A stretch of DNA of 64,000 bases from Novosphingobium sp. NDB2Meth1 (GTDB lineage: Bacteria; Pseudomonadota; Alphaproteobacteria; Sphingomonadales; Sphingomonadaceae), in NCBI RefSeq assembly GCF_900117425.1, contig NZ_FPEH01000032.1, forward strand, positions 62,001 to 126,000, written 5' to 3'. Below the pieces are notes generated by a model. That model worked only from the letters and a program-made list of their open reading frames with translations, did no database searches and was not told where the DNA came from. Below are positions 42,344-51,319 of the stretch, piece after piece (position 1 is the first letter of the stretch; every line of letters starts with the position of its first letter). The position numbers were made by a program, and so were the translations under genes.

Positions 42344-42661
42344 CTAAAGCTTCGCCACCGGAGCGTCGTCGCCCAGATCCTCGTACCATGCTTCGACAGG
42401 ACCGCTCAGCTTCAGCGTCAGCGGATTGCCCTTGCGGTCCATGGTCTTGCCCGCCTGCACGCGGACCCAGCCTTCGGAAATCGAGTATTCCTCGACATTG
42501 CGGCGCACAGTGCCCTTGAAGCGGATGCCGATGCCCCGGCGCAGCTTCTCCGCATCGAAGAACGGGCTGCGCGGATTGATCGCGAGGCGATCGGGCGGCA
42601 CGTCGGGCCCGGCAGTGGCGGCGGGGGCGGCGGATTCGGGCGATGAGGCGTCTTCGGTCAT
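42344..42661 (-). CDS. DUF3297 family protein
   Basis: A 105-residue protein with the DUF3297 core PPDRLAINPRSPFFDAEKL through RGIGIRFKGTVRRNVEEYSISEGWVRV and the end DRKGNPLTLKLSG. Function unknown. The first 30 residues are Ala/Pro/Ser-rich. ATG 42661 has no purine-rich ribosome-binding site; a TTGACA box at 42698-42693 on the same strand suggests a short or absent leader. Confidence 0.82.
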   Translation of the reverse strand: MTEDASSPESAAPAATAGPDVPPDRLAINPRSPFFDAEKLRRGIGIRFKGTVRRNVEEYSISEGWVRVQAGKTMDRKGNPLTLKLSGPVEAWYEDLGDDAPVAKL

Positions 42662-42670
42662 GGGAGGAGC

Positions 42671-42698
42671 CAAATATCTTGATCCCCCCACTTGTCAA
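42671..42698 (-). promoter_or_regulatory. Candidate promoter of the DUF3297 gene
   Basis: On the minus strand a perfect TTGACA (42698-42693) is followed after 16 bases by TATTTG (42676-42671). The start codon is only about 10 bases beyond, implying a very short leader. Confidence 0.3.
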
Positions 42699-42751
42699 TT
42701 CTGCCCCGCCATGGCAGAGGCGCGCCCCTGTCTGGCCCGATCCGGCCATGC

Positions 42752-42826
42752 GGGCGCGTAGCTCAGTGGTAGAGCACACCCTTCACACGGGTGGGGTCGC
42801 AGGTTCAATCCCTGCCGCGCCCACCA
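42752..42826 (+). tRNA. tRNA-Val (anticodon CAC)
   Basis: Acceptor stem GGGCGCG (42752-42758) pairs with CGCGCCC (42816-42822); discriminator A and an encoded CCA end at 42826. The D-arm GCTC...GAGC, the anticodon arm CACCC-TTCACAC-GGGTG with anticodon CAC, and the T-arm GCAGG-TTCAATC-CCTGC are all intact. It reads valine codon GTG. The 133 bases from here to the next gene show nothing recognisable. Confidence 0.96.
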
Positions 42827-42959
42827 TCTTTTCGGCTGGTTCGAGAGATGGTCGCGCGCTCCATCGAAGATGCATGGAACAGGCGCAGCCGCGCTCCGCT
42901 TGAATTGTTTGGCGCCCTGATCTCGCGCAATGCCGGGCCTCCAGGAACGGTGTCGGGGT

Positions 42960-43607
42960 TCAGCGACTGGCTGCGCGCGAGGCCTGCAGGTGCGTGATCG
43001 CGCGCTCTTCCGAGACGACTTCGGCGTACTTCGCCTGAAGGTCGAACAGATTTGCTTCATGCGGCCCCGGATGGCGATCGCCACAGGCATCGCGCACGAC
43101 GAAGGGCAGGAAGCCGCTCTGGCACGCATCGAGCGCGGTGGCCCGGACGCAGCCGGATGTCGAGACACCGGTGATCAGCAGGGTATCGACGCCGATCGAG
43201 GTCAGCGTCGCCGCCAGATGCGTGGCGAAAAAGGCCGAGGCGTAGCGCTTGGTGATGACGAAATCGCCGTCTTCAGGGCTGAGCTGCGGCGGGAAGGCGC
43301 CGAGCGGGGAGCCCTTCTCGAACACCTTGAGCGCCGGTACCTTGCGGAAGAAGACGCCCCCGTCCGCTCCGCCGGGCTGGTACTCGACATTGGTGAAGAA
43401 CACCGGCGCGCCGCATTGCCGGGCCACCGCGACGAGGCGGGCGGCGCTTTCGACCGCCGCCTCGATCCCGGCATAGAGCGGCGATCCCGGCTGGAGATAG
43501 GCTTCCACCATGTCGATCACGATGATCGCCGGCCGCTTGCCGAACGGCAGCGAGCCGTCGAAGGCGCCGGTGTAGTTGGCTGCGATCTCGCCGTAGTCCG
43601 TGCTCAT
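42960..43607 (-). CDS. Isochorismatase-family amidohydrolase (N-carbamoylsarcosine amidase-like)
   Basis: A 215-residue cysteine hydrolase. The triad is visible as Asp in IIVIDMVEAY, Lys in VITKRYASAF and Cys in GVSTSGCVRATALDA; the downstream DRHPGPHEANLFDLQAKY segment matches N-carbamoylsarcosine amidohydrolases. It would split a C-N bond in an N-carbamoyl or ureido compound, releasing CO2 and ammonia. ATG 43607 starts 17 bases after the CoA-transferase stop; GAGGGGAA precedes it. It is the last gene of the HMGCL-hyuA-hyuB-caiB operon, where a carbamoyl hydrolase is the expected partner of a hydantoinase. Confidence 0.92.
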   Translation of the reverse strand: MSTDYGEIAANYTGAFDGSLPFGKRPAIIVIDMVEAYLQPGSPLYAGIEAAVESAARLVAVARQCGAPVFFTNVEYQPGGADGGVFFRKVPALKVFEKGSPLGAFPPQLSPEDGDFVITKRYASAFFATHLAATLTSIGVDTLLITGVSTSGCVRATALDACQSGFLPFVVRDACGDRHPGPHEANLFDLQAKYAEVVSEERAITHLQASRAASR

Positions 43608-43623
43608 GGCGCGCCCGTTCCCC

Positions 43624-44826
43624 TCAGATGATCCCGCGCGCGGCAAGATCGGCCAGCTGCGCCTCATCAAGGCCCAGCAGGTCGCCATAGATCTCGGCAT
43701 TGTGCTGGCCGACGATTGATGGCGCCGGGGTGCGCACGCTGCTCGGCGTGGCGGAAAGGCGCGGCACAACGTTCTGCATCTTGAGCTTGCCGAAGCGCTC
43801 GGTCTCCACCTCGATGATCGCCTCGCGCGCCTGGAAGTGCGGGTCGGCCAGCATTTCCGGCGCGCGATAGACCTTGCCCGCCGGAATCGAGTGCTTGATC
43901 ATCAGCGCGTCGACTTCCTCGATGGTGAGGGTCTTCGTCCACTCGTTGATGAGCGCATCGAGTTCGAGCTGGTTGGTGCCACGCGCCACGTGGGTGGCAT
44001 AGCGCGGGTCGGTCGCCAGTTCGGGCCGGCCCATGGCTTCGGCCAGCCGCGCGAAGATCGCGTCCTTGTTGGCACCGATCATGAAGTCGCCGTCGCTGCA
44101 CTTGTAGACGTTGGACGGCGCGATGCCGGGCAGGAACGAGCCCGAGCGTTCGCGGATGATCCCCGAATGGTCGTATTCCGGGATCACGCTTTCCATGACC
44201 TGCAGGACCGCTTCGTAAAGGGCGGTGTCGATGACCTGCCCCTTGCCGGTCGAGCTGCGCGAATGCAGCGCGGCGAGCACGCCCATGCAGCCATAGGTCG
44301 CTGTCAGCGTATCGCCGATCGAAATGCCCATGCGGCTCGGCGGACGGTCCGGTTCGCCGACGATGTAGCGCCAGCCGCCCATCGCCTCGCCGATCCCGCC
44401 GAAGCCGGCCCGGTCCGAATAGGGCCCGGTCTGCCCATAGCCCGACATGCGCGCGATGATCAGGCCCGGATTGATCGCGTGCAGCGCATCAGGGCCGAGG
44501 CCCCACTTTTCCAGCGTGCCCGGCTTGAAGTTCTCGACCATTACGTCGGCCGTGGCGAGCAGCCGGCGCACTAGCTCCTGGCCCTCGGCCACCCGCAAGT
44601 TGGCCGAAACCGACTTCTTGTTGCGCGCAATGACTTCCCAGTTGACCTTGTCATCGCCCAGCCCCCAGTCGCGCATCGGATCGCCCGCACCCGGCGGCTC
44701 GACCTTGATCACGTCCGCGCCCATGTCGCCAAGAAGCTGCCCGCAGAACGGACCCGCCAGCAACTGACCGAGTTCGACCACCCGGATGCCCTTCAGAGCA
44801 CCCTCGTTCGCCACTGCCCCAGCCAT
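43624..44826 (-). CDS. CaiB/BaiF family (family III) CoA-transferase
   Basis: A 400-residue family III CoA-transferase. GIRVVELGQLLAGPFCGQLLGDMGADVIKVE at the start (quoted here only in part: VVELGQLLAGPFCG), VNWEVIARNKKSVSANL, ARMSGYGQTGP and GQVIDTALYEA are characteristic. It would move CoA from a donor thioester to a carboxylate made in the pathway. It is 3 bases downstream of hyuB and co-transcribed. With the HMG-CoA-lyase-like gene at the head of the operon, it points to a CoA-linked branched or hydroxy acid intermediate. Confidence 0.93.
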   Translation of the reverse strand: MAGAVANEGALKGIRVVELGQLLAGPFCGQLLGDMGADVIKVEPPGAGDPMRDWGLGDDKVNWEVIARNKKSVSANLRVAEGQELVRRLLATADVMVENFKPGTLEKWGLGPDALHAINPGLIIARMSGYGQTGPYSDRAGFGGIGEAMGGWRYIVGEPDRPPSRMGISIGDTLTATYGCMGVLAALHSRSSTGKGQVIDTALYEAVLQVMESVIPEYDHSGIIRERSGSFLPGIAPSNVYKCSDGDFMIGANKDAIFARLAEAMGRPELATDPRYATHVARGTNQLELDALINEWTKTLTIEEVDALMIKHSIPAGKVYRAPEMLADPHFQAREAIIEVETERFGKLKMQNVVPRLSATPSSVRTPAPSIVGQHNAEIYGDLLGLDEAQLADLAARGII

Positions 44827-44829
44827 GGC

Positions 44830-46704
44830 TTACTCCGCTGCCTGCGCCGTCTGCCAAACAGGCTGGACGGGAGCGGGAAGGCCGGTTTCTGCCTCGCAAT
44901 TGGCGCGCAAGGTTTCGATATCCGGGCCGAAGTTGAACAGGCCGAGCGGCGGACGTTCGGCGCGCAGCTTGACGCGCAGCGCCTCGGTTGCCGCCAGATC
45001 GACCTCGCCATTGTCGTTCGCGATCACGCCGTAGGCCTTCGCGCCTTCCGGCGTGACCAGCCCTTGCGTGATTTCCTTGCCGACGAGCGCGGGATCGCGC
45101 TCGAGCGGATCGCCCCAGCCGCCGCCGCCCCAGGTGATGAAGTGCAGCAGGTCGCCCGCCTCCACCGGATAGGCATCGACCTTGTTGCCGATGATGATCC
45201 TGCGGCCATCGGGCTTCTCCACGATCTTGCGCGCGCGGGCGCCCGGCTCGCCGCCGTTGACGCCCCAAGGCGGCACGAACCAGCGGTCGTCATGCGCCGA
45301 GATGGTGCCGTCCGCGAGGAAGCGGTAGGTCATGTTGATGCCGTTGCCGCCGCGGTGGAGGCCGGCGCCGCCGCTGTCGGGCACGGTTTCATAGTTCTCG
45401 ATCAGCAGCGGAAAATAGCGCTCGAGGAACTCGTTCGGCACGTTGGTGAAGCCCGGCCACAGCGAGTGCCCGTCCGGCCCGTCGCCCATCGGACGGCCCG
45501 GAATGCCGCCGAAGCCGATCTGGAACAGCTGGAACCATTCGCCCTTGGCATCAAGGCCCGAGTAGAACAGGTGCGGGCTCGACGAGAAGCCGGCGGCGTT
45601 GAGGAACTCCGGAGTCTTCTGGCCCAGCAGGCCGCCAAGGATGTCGAAGATGCGGCCCAGCGCATGGGTGCGGCCCGAGAGCGCGGCGGGGAACTTCGGC
45701 TTGAGCAGCGAGCCTTCCGGAATGCGCACGTCGATGAGATCGTAGAATCCGTCGTTGAACAGGATCTGCGGGTCGAACACCATGATCATGTAGATGCCGA
45801 AGAACATGCGGAACATGTTCTCGTTGAGCAGGAAATTGATCGAGTACTGGCTCTGCGGGTCGGTGCCGTCGAAATCGAGGATCACTTTCTCGCCTTCGCG
45901 CCACATCGTGCATTTGATCTTGAACGGCCCGGCGCCCATGCCATCGTCGCAGATATAGTCCTCGAAGCTCACCGGATCCTCGGCGATCGCCATGCCGATC
46001 AGTGCTTTCATCGCGCGGTGGTTGCGCGCCAGCAGCTCTTCGGTGGCGGAAACGTAGACGTCCTCGCCGAAGCGTTCGGCCATCTCGATCACGCGGCGCG
46101 CGGCGACGCGGCATGAGGCGATCAGCGCGTTGAGGTCCGCCTGGCACCAGTCCGGCTTGCGCGTCTGGTGCATGACGAGCTTTATCAGGTCTTCGTTGTA
46201 CTCGCCCTTCTTCCAGATCTTGACCGGCGGAATGCGCACGCCCTCCTCGAAGATCGAGCGCGAATCGATCGGCATCGAGCCGACCACCTTGCCGCCGATA
46301 TCCGCCTGGTGGCCGAACATCGCGGTGTAGCCGATCAGGCGGCCGTTCTTGAACACAGGCAGCAGGACCAGCCAGTCGTTCGAGTGGCTGATTGCGCCGC
46401 CGACCGAATAGGGGTCGGACAGGAAGATCATGTCGCCGTCTTCGAGCGTGCCTTCGTAGCCCTCGAGGAAGCCGCCGATGAAGCTGCCGAACTGGCCGAC
46501 GATCATGCGCCCGGCATGGTCGGCGACCAGCGGAAAGGCGTCGCCCTGCTCGCGGATGCCTGGCGACATCGCGGTGCGCTTGAGCGTGGCGTCCATTTCA
46601 TTGCGCGCGTTGCGGAGCGCGTTCTCGATGATGTCGAGCGTGACCGGATCGATTGCCAGCTTCTCGAAGGGCGCAGGATTGGTCTGGATGATGGTTGCGG
46701 GCAT
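44830..46704 (-). CDS. hyuB: Hydantoinase B/oxoprolinase beta-type subunit
   Basis: A 624-residue HyuB-family protein (N-methylhydantoinase B; also subunits of acetone/acetophenone carboxylases and caprolactamase). It starts with IDPVTLDIIENALRNARNEM and contains GDAFPLVADHAGRM, DPYSVGGAISHSNDW, RDPALVG-type C-terminal ends and GWGDPLERDP. GAGAGGAGG precedes ATG 46704. Together with HyuA it should use ATP to open a cyclic amide or carboxylate a ketone. The full-length pair, tight spacing (16 bases to hyuA) and amidohydrolase in the operon favour ring opening, but sequence does not decide. Confidence 0.93.
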   Translation of the reverse strand: MPATIIQTNPAPFEKLAIDPVTLDIIENALRNARNEMDATLKRTAMSPGIREQGDAFPLVADHAGRMIVGQFGSFIGGFLEGYEGTLEDGDMIFLSDPYSVGGAISHSNDWLVLLPVFKNGRLIGYTAMFGHQADIGGKVVGSMPIDSRSIFEEGVRIPPVKIWKKGEYNEDLIKLVMHQTRKPDWCQADLNALIASCRVAARRVIEMAERFGEDVYVSATEELLARNHRAMKALIGMAIAEDPVSFEDYICDDGMGAGPFKIKCTMWREGEKVILDFDGTDPQSQYSINFLLNENMFRMFFGIYMIMVFDPQILFNDGFYDLIDVRIPEGSLLKPKFPAALSGRTHALGRIFDILGGLLGQKTPEFLNAAGFSSSPHLFYSGLDAKGEWFQLFQIGFGGIPGRPMGDGPDGHSLWPGFTNVPNEFLERYFPLLIENYETVPDSGGAGLHRGGNGINMTYRFLADGTISAHDDRWFVPPWGVNGGEPGARARKIVEKPDGRRIIIGNKVDAYPVEAGDLLHFITWGGGGWGDPLERDPALVGKEITQGLVTPEGAKAYGVIANDNGEVDLAATEALRVKLRAERPPLGLFNFGPDIETLRANCEAETGLPAPVQPVWQTAQAAE

Positions 46705-46720
46705 GGGCTCTTGCCTCCTC

Positions 46721-48769
46721 TCAGGCCAGGTTGATCAGGATGTTGCCGACACGGTCAACAACCGCAACACAGCCGGTCTCGATCAGGGTCGTGGAATCCA
46801 TTTCGATGACGATGGCGGGGCCGGGGATCACGTCGCCCTGGCGCAGCTTGGCGCGATCATAGATCACCGCAGCCTGCTCCTTGCCATCCATCCACAAGGT
46901 GTGATCGCGCATCTTTGCGCCAATGGGATTGCCATCCCCCTTGGGCAGTTCCGCAGCGGGCAGGTCGAGCGCCTGGCCGAGCGCGACAGCGCGCAGGTTC
47001 ACGATCTCGTGCGGCGTATCCATGTTGAAGGTGAACAGGCGCAGGTGCTCTTCGTCGAAGCGCTTGATGATGCCGTCGATACCGTCGCGCTCCAGCACTT
47101 CTGCCGTGATGGTGAGCGGCACTTCGAAGGCCTGCCCGGCGTAGCGCACGTCCACTTCGAACTCGCTTTCGATGCTCGCGTCGGCAAGCCCGTCGGCGCG
47201 CAGTTCGGCGCGGGTCTGCTCTGCCATGTCCTTCAGGACCGCGATCAGCTCGGCCGCATCGGTCTGCGTGGCAAGGCGCGAGAACGAACGCGCGGTTTCG
47301 GTGCGCATCCGCGTCGTCGCATCGCCAAGTGCGCACAGCACGCCCGGCGAGACCGGAGAGACCGCCGGCCAGCTGCTCATCAGGCGGGCCACGGCGTTCA
47401 CGTGGAGCGGCCCTGCGCCGCCGAAGCCCATCAGCGCGAAGTGGCGCGGATCATAGCCCTGCTGCACCGAAATCATCCGCAGCGCGCCGAACATGTTCTC
47501 GTTGACGATGTCGATGATGCCGCGCGCGGCGGCCATCAGGTCGATCCCCAGCGCATCGGCGATGGTCTGCACCGCGCGCTTGGCGCCTTCGCGGTCGAGC
47601 TTGAAGCTGCCGCCGAGGAGATTTTCCGGCAGATAGCCGAGGACGACATTGGCGTCGGTCACCGTCGGCAGTTCGCCGCCCTTGCCGTAGGCGACCGGCC
47701 CCGGCACCGCGCCTGCGGACTGCGGCCCGACACGCAGCGCCTTGGTGAGTTCGGGGACATAGGCGATCGAGCCGCCACCGGCGCCAACCGTCTTCACGTC
47801 GAGCGCCGAGGCGCGGACCGAGAGGTGGCCGACTTCGGTCGTGCGCTGGCGGCGCGGCTCGAGGTTCTCGATCAGCGCGACGTCGGTCGAAGTACCGCCG
47901 ACGTCGAGCGTCAGGATATTGCGGATGCCGGCATTCTTGCCGACCCACAGCGCGCCCGTCACGCCGCCGGCAGGGCCGGACATAAGGATGTTGACCGGCT
48001 GCTCTTCCGCCTTCTGGGCGGACATCAGGCCGCCATCGGAGCGCAGCAGCGAAAGCTTGCCGTTCATGCCCGATGCCGCAAGCTTGTCACGCAGGCTCGA
48101 GACATAGCGGCCGACGACCGGACGCACCGCCGCATTGGCCACCGTGGTCAGCGTGCGTTCGTACTCCTGCATTTCGGGCAAGACTTCGTGGCTCAATGAG
48201 ACGGGGATGTCCTGCATCATCTCGCGCGCCATTTCGCCGATGCGGGCTTCGTGGCTGCCGTTCACGTAGGCGTTGATCAGCGAGACAGTGATCGCCTCGA
48301 CGCCCTGGTCCTTGAGCTTGAGCAGCGCCGTCCTGACGCTGGCTTCATCGAGCGGGCGCACTTCCTTGCCTGCGGCATCCATGCGGCCGCCGACCGTCAC
48401 GGTATCCTCCAGCGCGGCGAGCGGTGTCGGCTTGGGCCAGATGATCCAGCCCGCAAGGCCGCCCGGCACATAGGAGCGCGCGATCTGCAGCACATGGCGA
48501 TAGCCATCGGTGGTGATCAGGCCGACGCGTGCGCCCTTGCCTTCAAGCACCGCGTTCGTCGCGACCGTCGTGCCGTGAAGGAAGTATTCGATCTCCTTGG
48601 GATCGACCGACGCCTTCTCGCAGATCGCGGTGACGCCGGTGAGGATGCCTTCCGAGCTGTCGTGCGGGGTAGACGGCGTCTTGTGGCGCCAGAAGGCGCC
48701 GGTCGTCTCGTCGAACAACAGCAGGTCGGTGAACGTGCCGCCGACATCAACCCCCAAACGGTAACCCAT
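46721..48769 (-). CDS. hyuA: Hydantoinase A/oxoprolinase alpha-type subunit
   Basis: A 682-residue HyuA-family ATPase subunit. The N-terminal actin-like phosphate-binding motif is GVDVGGTFTDLLLF (6-19), with YFLHGTTVATNAVLE and LTLDVGGTSTDVALIE as further nucleotide-site segments. It phosphorylates the amide or carboxylate oxygen in characterised relatives. Its start is directly after the stop of the HMG-CoA-lyase-like gene (TAGATG), so no separate promoter is possible. Confidence 0.94.
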   Translation of the reverse strand: MGYRLGVDVGGTFTDLLLFDETTGAFWRHKTPSTPHDSSEGILTGVTAICEKASVDPKEIEYFLHGTTVATNAVLEGKGARVGLITTDGYRHVLQIARSYVPGGLAGWIIWPKPTPLAALEDTVTVGGRMDAAGKEVRPLDEASVRTALLKLKDQGVEAITVSLINAYVNGSHEARIGEMAREMMQDIPVSLSHEVLPEMQEYERTLTTVANAAVRPVVGRYVSSLRDKLAASGMNGKLSLLRSDGGLMSAQKAEEQPVNILMSGPAGGVTGALWVGKNAGIRNILTLDVGGTSTDVALIENLEPRRQRTTEVGHLSVRASALDVKTVGAGGGSIAYVPELTKALRVGPQSAGAVPGPVAYGKGGELPTVTDANVVLGYLPENLLGGSFKLDREGAKRAVQTIADALGIDLMAAARGIIDIVNENMFGALRMISVQQGYDPRHFALMGFGGAGPLHVNAVARLMSSWPAVSPVSPGVLCALGDATTRMRTETARSFSRLATQTDAAELIAVLKDMAEQTRAELRADGLADASIESEFEVDVRYAGQAFEVPLTITAEVLERDGIDGIIKRFDEEHLRLFTFNMDTPHEIVNLRAVALGQALDLPAAELPKGDGNPIGAKMRDHTLWMDGKEQAAVIYDRAKLRQGDVIPGPAIVIEMDSTTLIETGCVAVVDRVGNILINLA

Positions 48770-49690
48770 CTATGCGTCCTTTGTTTGCTGCTGCGGGAAT
48801 CGCGGCGCCTGCGCCACCATGCCCGGCAATTTCCGACCGATGATTCCTGTGAGCCAGGCACTGCTCTCGATCAGCTGATCAAGGTCCATGCCTGTCGAAA
48901 TGTGCGCGCGCTCCAGCATGTAGACGACGTCTTCGCTGGAGACGTTGCCAGCCGCGCCGGGCGCGAACGGACAGCCGCCGAGGCCGCCGAGCGCGGCGTC
49001 GACAACGGTCGCGCCGGCGTTGACCGCCGCCCAGACATTGGCGAGGCCCGTGCCGCGCGTGTTGTGGAAATGCACCCGCACCGGCAGCGGATCGATGGCA
49101 GCGCGCACTGCCGCCACTAGCCGCGATACGTGCCCCGGATCGGCAACGCCGATGGTATCCGCGAGGGCGACCTCAACCGGCTCTGCTTCCGCAAGCCGGC
49201 GCGCCATCTCCACCACACGCGCCTCGTCCACCTCGCCCTCGAAAGGGCAACCGAACGACGCACCGATCGTCGCCTGCGCGGTCAACCCCGCATCGCGGGC
49301 CTTGCTGATGATCGCCTTGGCGGCATCGACCGATTCGTCGCTGGTCTGGCCCTGGTTGGCGATGGCAAACTTGTCTGTGGCCACGGCCACTGCGCCAAGC
49401 TGGTCAATCCTGCCGGTCGCAATCGCCCGGTCGGCCCCGCGCGCATTCATGACGAGGCCGATGAAGGTGACGCCTGCCCTTTCGGGCAAGGCGGCGCAGA
49501 CCGCCTCGGCGTCCGCCATCTGCGGAACTCGCGTGGGGTTCACGAAACTGGTCACTTCGATTCGCCGGGCACCGGCCGCTATCGAACGCGCAATCAGTTC
49601 GAGTTTGTCGGCGGTCGAAACCACCGTCCGCTCGTTCTGAAGGCCATCCCGCGGACCGACCTCGACGAACTCTATGCTTGTTGATCCCAT
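48770..49690 (-). CDS. Hydroxymethylglutaryl-CoA lyase family protein
   Basis: A 306-residue HMG-CoA-lyase-like aldolase of the DRE-TIM family. VEVGPRDGLQNE gives the first metal/catalytic residues, VHFHNTRGTGLAN the metal-binding His pair, and GLGGCPFAPGAAGN the flexible-loop Cys. It should cleave a 3-hydroxy-3-alkyl-acyl-CoA into acetyl-CoA or a relative and a keto acid. I choose ATG 49690: the alternative ATG at 49714 would place the palindrome 49707-49720 inside the gene. First gene of the five-gene leftward operon. Confidence 0.92.
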   Translation of the reverse strand: MGSTSIEFVEVGPRDGLQNERTVVSTADKLELIARSIAAGARRIEVTSFVNPTRVPQMADAEAVCAALPERAGVTFIGLVMNARGADRAIATGRIDQLGAVAVATDKFAIANQGQTSDESVDAAKAIISKARDAGLTAQATIGASFGCPFEGEVDEARVVEMARRLAEAEPVEVALADTIGVADPGHVSRLVAAVRAAIDPLPVRVHFHNTRGTGLANVWAAVNAGATVVDAALGGLGGCPFAPGAAGNVSSEDVVYMLERAHISTGMDLDQLIESSAWLTGIIGRKLPGMVAQAPRFPQQQTKDA

Positions 49691-49706
49691 CTTTCGAGCA
49701 TCGCAG

Positions 49707-49720
49707 TTTTGCATACAAAA
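49707..49720. promoter_or_regulatory. Candidate GntR operator A
   Basis: TTTTGCATACAAAA, arms TTTTG/CAAAA, 17 bases before the start of the HMG-CoA-lyase-like gene. On the minus strand it reads TTTTGTATGCAAAA and matches the sites at 50461 and 54859 in TxGTATrCAww. GntR/FCD regulators commonly bind such A+T-rich palindromes. Confidence 0.5.
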
Positions 49721-49756
49721 TCAAGAGGGCTCACCCGTCGCCCCCATTCTTTGCGA

Positions 49757-50431
49757 CTATTCAGCAGCTTGCGACATATCCGGTATCCGCTGGTCGATAT
49801 GCGCGTTGGCATAGGTGTGGAACGCGCGGCGGATATGGGAAACCATCACCGCTTCCGCCCATGCCGGATCGCGCTGCTCGAACGCGGCAACGAGCTCGCC
49901 GTGCTGGCGATGCGAGCGCTTGAGATCGTCGAAAGAGTAGTTGCGGGCCGTACGATGCACGATCGGCCGCTCAATGATCCGCGCCAGCATGCTGGTCAGT
50001 TCAGCCGATGCGGAGGCTTCCAGAATTACGCTGTGAAACAGATGGTTGTGCTCGACAAACTGCTGCGTGTCGGGCGTCGGCGCGTTGATTGCCTCGCCAA
50101 TTGCGGCGTGATGCGTCTTCAGTCGCTCGATCTGGCTGTGACTGATGCGGGTGGCCGCGCGGCGTGCGGCGCGGCTCTCCAGAAGGCCGCGCAGTTCGAA
50201 CACTTCCTCGACATCCTCCAGCGACCAGTCTGCCACATAGCTGCGCTGCGTGTCGCTGCGGCGGATTAGCAGTTCGGCCTCGAGACGGCCCAGCGCTTCG
50301 CGAATCGGGGTGCGTGAAACTCCGCATTGCTCCGCCAGCGCCTCTTCGCCGATCTTTGCCCCAGAGGGCAGGTCGCCGGACAGGATCATGTCGCGGATCA
50401 TCACGTAAGCTCGATCGGACGCGCGCGACAT
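49757..50431 (-). CDS. GntR-family regulator with FCD domain
   Basis: A 224-residue FadR-subfamily repressor. The N-terminal winged helix contains GEEALAEQCGVSRTPIREALGRLE (motif in part: CGVSRTPIREALGRLE), and the all-helical FCD ligand domain contains the metal-ligand pattern HNHLFHSVI and later HGELVAA and HIRRAFH. Such proteins sense small carboxylates. AGGAG lies about 11 bases before ATG 50431. It is divergent from the racemase-like gene, and a TGTATACA palindrome lies between them; candidate target sites also stand before the flanking operons. Confidence 0.95.
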   Translation of the reverse strand: MSRASDRAYVMIRDMILSGDLPSGAKIGEEALAEQCGVSRTPIREALGRLEAELLIRRSDTQRSYVADWSLEDVEEVFELRGLLESRAARRAATRISHSQIERLKTHHAAIGEAINAPTPDTQQFVEHNHLFHSVILEASASAELTSMLARIIERPIVHRTARNYSFDDLKRSHRQHGELVAAFEQRDPAWAEAVMVSHIRRAFHTYANAHIDQRIPDMSQAAE

Positions 50432-50460
50432 TCTCTATTACTCCTGCTTGACCGAGTGTC

Positions 50461-50472
50461 ATTGTATACATT
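50461..50472. promoter_or_regulatory. Candidate GntR operator B
   Basis: ATTGTATACATT with the perfect 8-base palindrome TGTATACA (50463-50470), in the 70-base gap between gntR and the racemase-like gene. Position fits autoregulation and control of the divergent gene. Confidence 0.6.
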
Positions 50473-50501
50473 AGGTTCGCACACAATCGCAACAGGCCGG
50501 G

Positions 50502-51263
50502 GTGCATCGTCGCGTGACCGAACATCGCATCAAAGTCATCGTTCCGATCCCGATGGACGAAGCCGGCGTCGCCAACCGCGCTGCCCAGCTTGCGCCCGAT
50601 GTGATTGCTCCAGGGTTCAGCCCCGAATTCGTCGCCGTCAAGTGGGGCGCCGCGCTCGGCGACTCCTACCACGACACGATGCTGATGGATTGGACTGTCT
50701 TCCAGGCCGGGATCGATGCCGAGGCGGAAGGCTACTCGGCAGTGGTGATCGATACGGTCAGCGACTCAGGACTGCGCGCGCTGCGCTCGCGTCTCTCGAT
50801 CCCCGTGGTCGGCCCCGGCGAGTGTGCCTTTCACGCGGCCATGATGCTCGGCAAGAAGTTCTGCGTGCTGACGATGTGGGACGAATGGTTCCCGCTCTAT
50901 GAGAAGACGCTGACCGAATACGGCTTCTGGCCTCGCTGCTCCGGCCTGCGTTCGATCAAGACGCGTCCTGACCTCGCCGAACTGCTCGATGGCAAGGAAG
51001 AGGTGGTTTTTGCCAAGCTCAAGGCCGAGGCCGAAGCAGCGATGGCCGAAGACGGCGCGGACGTGATCGTGCTCGGCTCGACGACGATGCACCAGTCCGC
51101 GCACTGGCTCGCGCAGAACCTGCCGATTCCGGTGATCAATCCGGGGCTGATTGCCTACAAGCAGGCCGAACTGCTGGTCCAGCTCGGACTGTCGCACAGC
51201 AAGAAGGCGTTCCCGGCACCGCAGGTAGGCAATGACGCAGGCATTCGCAGAGGGAGCGCCTGA
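50502..51263 (+). CDS. Asp/Glu/hydantoin racemase-fold protein without catalytic cysteines
   Basis: A 253-residue protein of the Asp/Glu racemase superfamily closest to HyuE hydantoin racemases by fold segments: VVIDTVSDSGLRALRSRL, IPVVGPGE and DGADVIVLGSTTM. In active racemases the first segment has Cys (ACFGDPG) and the second LGC; here these are Thr85 and Ser193. The three remaining cysteines (108, 121, 146) are elsewhere. Two-base racemisation is therefore unlikely. GTG 50502 is used; GTG 50514 is an equally good start and neither has a clear ribosome-binding site. It belongs to the hydantoinase cluster by context. Confidence 0.85.
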   Translation: MHRRVTEHRIKVIVPIPMDEAGVANRAAQLAPDVIAPGFSPEFVAVKWGAALGDSYHDTMLMDWTVFQAGIDAEAEGYSAVVIDTVSDSGLRALRSRLSIPVVGPGECAFHAAMMLGKKFCVLTMWDEWFPLYEKTLTEYGFWPRCSGLRSIKTRPDLAELLDGKEEVVFAKLKAEAEAAMAEDGADVIVLGSTTMHQSAHWLAQNLPIPVINPGLIAYKQAELLVQLGLSHSKKAFPAPQVGNDAGIRRGSA

Positions 51264-51319
51264 GACAATTATCAGACATTAATAATCATTGAAATTCAGG
51301 GATATATAAGGGGGTAAAC

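Noticed and set aside
42752..42826. tRNA-Val as a proven island attachment site
   Set aside because: No integrase and no duplicated tRNA end were found in the window, so it is listed only as a possibility.
42695..43168. Minus-strand frame containing WWARQGLNLRPHPCEG
   Set aside because: This is the well-known false protein produced by reading antisense through a tRNA gene; the tRNA-Val at 42752-42826 explains it.
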